Shown here one piece after another: positions 61,763 through 64,000 of a stretch of DNA of 64,000 nt (its first letter is position 1; each line of letters opens with the position of its first letter). The DNA is from Streptomyces sp. NBC_01485 (GTDB lineage: Bacteria > Actinomycetota > Actinomycetes > Streptomycetales > Streptomycetaceae): NCBI RefSeq assembly GCF_036227125.1, contig NZ_CP109435.1, positions 5,952,001 through 6,016,000 on the forward strand, read 5' to 3'. The translations under genes were made by a program, and so were the position numbers. The notes below the pieces were generated by a model. The model ran no database searches and was not told the origin of the DNA. It worked only from the letters and a program-made list of their open reading frames with translations.

Positions 61763-62917
61763 GTGACCGTCGACGACACGGGCTCCGGCGCGGGCGCGGA
61801 CGGCCGGGTGAACCTGCCGGCCGCTGAACCCGGCGAGCCGGGCGACCCCGGTGAGGATCCGCATCCGCTCGCACTGCGCCTCGAACAGCTCATCCTCGGC
61901 GCCGAGCGGCGCTACACCCCCTTTCAGGCCGCCCGCAGCGCCGGTGTCTCCATGGAGCTGGCGTCGCGTTTCTGGCGGGCCATGGGCTTCGCCGACATCG
62001 GGCAGGCCAAGGCGCTCACCGAGGCCGACGTCCTCGCCCTGCGGCGACTGGCCGGTCTCGTCGAGTCGGGCCTGCTGAGCGAGGCGATGGCCGTGCAGGT
62101 GGCGCGGTCCACCGGGCAGACCACCGCCCGGCTGGCCGAATGGCAGATCGACTCCTTCCTGGAGGGCCTGACCGAGCCGCCCGAGCCCGGGATGACCCGT
62201 ACCGAGGTCACCTATCCCATCGTCGAGCTGCTGCTGCCCGAGCTGGAGGAGTTCCTCGTCTACGTCTGGCGCCGGCAGCTCTCCGCGTCGGCCGGCCGGG
62301 TCGTGCAGGCCGCGGACGACGAGGAGATGATCGACCGGCGGCTCGCCGTCTGCTTCGCCGACCTCGTCGGCTTCACCCGGCTGACCCGCCGGATGGAGGA
62401 GGAGGAGCTCGGCGAGCTGGTCGAGGCCTTCGAGACCACCTGCGCCGACCTGGTCGCCGCCCGCGGCGGACGCCTGATCAAGACCCTCGGCGACGAGGTG
62501 CTGTACGCCGCCGACGACGCGGGCACCGCCGCCGACATCGCGCTGCTGCTGGTCGAGACGATGAGCAACGACGAGACGATGCCCGAGCTGCGCGTCGGCA
62601 TGGCGTTCGGCACGGTCACGACCCGGATGGGCGATGTGTTCGGCACGACGGTCAACCTGGCCTCGCGGCTGACGTCGATAGCGCCACGGGACGCCGTCCT
62701 CGTCGACAGCGCCTTCGCCGAGGAGCTGATCCGTACCGGCGACGCCCCGGCCTCGGAGGCGGACGCCGTGGAGGCGGCGGCCGCCGCCGAGAAGGAGGGC
62801 GAGGACCCGCCGACGTACCGCTTCGCGCTCCAGCCGATGTGGCAGCGCCCGGTGCGCGGCCTCGGCGTGGTCGAACCCTGGCTGCTGACCAGGCGGCACG
62901 GCGTCGTCGAGGACTGA
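61763..62917 (+). CDS. cya: Class III adenylate cyclase
   Basis: A 384-residue protein with a ~190-residue N-terminal helical domain (TPFQAARSAGVSMELASRFW ... an HTH-like repeat AKALTEADVLALRRLAGLVE) and a C-terminal cyclase homology domain: VCFADLVGFTRLTRRMEEEE (metal Asp), GGRLIKTLGDEVLYAADD (metal Asp and Lys) and GMAFGTVTTRMGDVFGTTVN (transition-state Asn). No membrane segments. It makes cAMP; in S. coelicolor cya acts in spore germination. GTG start at 61763 with GGAAGGGC upstream. Confidence 0.9.
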   Translation: MTVDDTGSGAGADGRVNLPAAEPGEPGDPGEDPHPLALRLEQLILGAERRYTPFQAARSAGVSMELASRFWRAMGFADIGQAKALTEADVLALRRLAGLVESGLLSEAMAVQVARSTGQTTARLAEWQIDSFLEGLTEPPEPGMTRTEVTYPIVELLLPELEEFLVYVWRRQLSASAGRVVQAADDEEMIDRRLAVCFADLVGFTRLTRRMEEEELGELVEAFETTCADLVAARGGRLIKTLGDEVLYAADDAGTAADIALLLVETMSNDETMPELRVGMAFGTVTTRMGDVFGTTVNLASRLTSIAPRDAVLVDSAFAEELIRTGDAPASEADAVEAAAAAEKEGEDPPTYRFALQPMWQRPVRGLGVVEPWLLTRRHGVVED

Positions 62918-62930
62918 ACCGCCTGGCGTT

Positions 62931-63683
62931 CTAGTGCTTCGGTACGGGTACGGGTGCGCCCAGGGGGTCCACGCAGAGGCCGATGACGGGGACGCAGACG
63001 CCCGGCTGACGCGGCGGACGGCCGGGCTGTTCCGGCTGGGGCGCGGGTGCCGTCGTCGGCGGGACGGGTGCCGGGGGCTGTGTCGGTGTCGAGGAGGGCT
63101 GCGGGGCGGTGGGCCTCGTGGGCGCGGGCGCCGGGGCCTGGGGTGCGGCCGGGGTGTAGGTGGCGCCCGGGGTGAGGGCGACGGACGTGGGCGAGCCCGG
63201 GGTGCCGGGGACGAGGCTGACCTCGGGCGTCGGACGCGCGCTCGCGCCGCCCATGGCGCTGGGCGCGGTCGGGGTGGGAACGACGGTGGCCGCCGCGTTG
63301 GCCGAGCGGTCGGTGCCGGTGCCGGTGCCGGTGCCGGTGCCGGTGCCTGTACCGGTGCCGGTGCCGGTGCCGGTGCCTGTACCGGTGCCGGTGCCGTTCT
63401 CCGCGCCCGCGACCGGGTCGGGCTGGGGTTCGGCCTCCGCCGCGCCGAGGCCGCCGACACCGACACCGCCGCCGGAGTCGGGGGAGAGCCGGACGAGGCT
63501 CAGCACCCCGGCGGCCAGCGCGAGGCCGCCCGCGGCGAACAGCACCTTGCGGGGGCGGGGCCGGCGGTGCCGGCCGCGGGCGCGCGGGGCCCACAACTGG
63601 TCCGACCCCGGCTCCGACTCCGCGTACGCCGTTTCGTCGTGACGGGTCGTCGTCTCGTACTGCCCGGTCCGCGTGCTCGTCAT
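62931..63683 (-). CDS. Membrane-anchored Pro/Thr-rich protein with Gly-Thr repeat
   Basis: A 250-residue protein: charged cytoplasmic N-terminus with basic RGRHRRPRPRK, one membrane helix at ~47-65, then an outer part composed of a 14-fold Gly-Thr repeat (~95-125), long Pro/Ala/Thr linkers and a conserved-looking end with CVPVIGLCVDPLGAPVPVP (two Cys). Type II topology. The extended outer part suggests a cell-wall-spanning linker; function unknown. Its 3' end lies 13 bases from that of cya (convergent). Confidence 0.65.
   Translation of the reverse strand: MTSTRTGQYETTTRHDETAYAESEPGSDQLWAPRARGRHRRPRPRKVLFAAGGLALAAGVLSLVRLSPDSGGGVGVGGLGAAEAEPQPDPVAGAENGTGTGTGTGTGTGTGTGTGTGTGTGTGTDRSANAAATVVPTPTAPSAMGGASARPTPEVSLVPGTPGSPTSVALTPGATYTPAAPQAPAPAPTRPTAPQPSSTPTQPPAPVPPTTAPAPQPEQPGRPPRQPGVCVPVIGLCVDPLGAPVPVPKH
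63310..63396. repeat. Hexanucleotide microsatellite inside a coding region
   Basis: GGTGCC units (on the plus strand) repeat about 14 times between 63310 and 63396 with three CTGTAC-type variants; they encode the Gly-Thr repeat of the minus-strand protein. Length changes by multiples of six keep the frame. Confidence 0.88.
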
Positions 63684-63893
63684 CGCGTCCCCTCCCCGAT
63701 GCGGTCGCGCCCCCGATGCGCCGGGGCGGACGCACGTTATGCGCTCCCGTGGGCGGTGCGGAGGGAGTTGGGCGGCATGTCACTCGTACGGGTGGGCGGG
63801 GCTGCATAGAGGGACGCGGACCGGGGCGGGGACCGGGTGGGGCCGCTCTTTCGCCCGGGGGCCCCGGCTGCGATGATCGGGCGAGCGAGAGAT

Positions 63894-63909
63894 GTTAACC
63901 CGCGTTAAC
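63894..63909 (+). promoter_or_regulatory. GTTAAC-N4-GTTAAC palindromic operator candidate
   Basis: GTTAACCCGCGTTAAC (63894-63909) ends two bases before the GGAGGG ribosome-binding site of the enoyl-CoA hydratase-like gene. Each half is itself palindromic. A TetR-family fatty-acid-type repressor would be a natural binder. Confidence 0.6.
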
Positions 63910-63920
63910 TGGAGGGTGTC

Positions 63921-64000
63921 ATGGGCGAGGAGCGGTTCGGGGAGTTCGTGCTGGTGCGGCGGCACGGGGACGGCGGGCATGTCGCGGAGCTGGCCCTCGA
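63921..64000 (+). CDS. Enoyl-CoA hydratase/isomerase family protein, N-terminus only
   Basis: ATG 63921 follows GGAGGGTGTC. Only 26 residues are visible (MGEERFGEFVLVRRHG ... VAELALD), which match the usual first strand of crotonase-fold proteins (VAELxLDRP...). The gene continues beyond the window. Identification leans on the position after cya in other Streptomyces as well as on the short sequence. Confidence 0.5.
   Translation, partial: MGEERFGEFVLVRRHGDGGHVAELAL

Overview
The window is high-GC actinobacterial chromosome, almost certainly from a Streptomyces. Coding frames have nearly saturated G/C third positions, GTG starts are common, and several genes have a TANNNT hexamer 6-7 nt before the start codon, the signature of leaderless mRNAs. 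The order of the right two thirds (BMP lipoproteins/nucleoside ABC, cdd, deoA, add, afsQ3-afsQ2-afsQ1-sigQ, aldehyde dehydrogenases, deoC, sugar-phosphate mutase, purine nucleoside phosphorylase, lpdA, deoR, accA2, maf, mmpB, pccE, pccB, birA, cya) agrees with what I remember of the S. coelicolor SCO4884-SCO4930 region. No tRNA, rRNA, CRISPR array or intact mobile element was seen.

Layout. 1-2760: end of a GH20 hexosaminidase, a DUF4328 membrane protein and two unknowns. 2890-7000: a degraded accessory island with one intact AAA+ ATPase (4676-6181), a decayed partial copy of that ATPase, a headless alpha/beta hydrolase, a UvrD helicase tail and another gene tail, threaded by three copies of a short repeat. 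7015-13440: ECF sigma factor with a coupled membrane partner, two unknown small proteins, an L,D-transpeptidase, a B12-domain-less methylmalonyl-CoA-mutase-type protein and an Uma2 protein. 13471-15460: LysE exporter followed by a gene graveyard. 15458-25528: M20 amidohydrolase, then the nucleoside uptake and pyrimidine salvage block. 26265-31564: accessory cluster (HAD, methyltransferase, APH-like kinase, unknown, XRE-TPR regulator, NUDIX). 31895-36454: STAS, ECF sigma with SnoaL-like tail, MFS/LysR pair, alpha/beta hydrolase. 36568-44946: adenosine deaminase, AfsQ1/Q2/Q3-SigQ signalling, uridine-kinase-like protein, small secreted proteins. 45031-55225: deoxyribose and purine nucleoside catabolism with a DeoR-type regulator. 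55352-64000: propionyl/acetyl-CoA carboxylase genes, biotin ligase, Maf, MmpB, adenylate cyclase and the start of an enoyl-CoA hydratase.

How it works together. Nucleosides enter through BMP lipoproteins and a NupO/P/Q-like ABC importer; cdd and add deaminate, deoA and PNP cleave, the phosphosugar mutase probably acts as phosphopentomutase, deoC splits deoxyribose-5-P, and a pair of aldehyde dehydrogenases next to deoC could oxidise the acetaldehyde. A shared palindrome, CTACGCGCGTAG, lies in six promoters of exactly these genes over 35 kb, several times abutting the -10 of a leaderless promoter. This is the strongest system-level signal in the window and looks like one local nucleoside regulon. 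The XRE-TPR/NUDIX/HAD/methyltransferase/kinase cluster at 26.4-31.6 kb is the best candidate for an uncharacterised accessory system.
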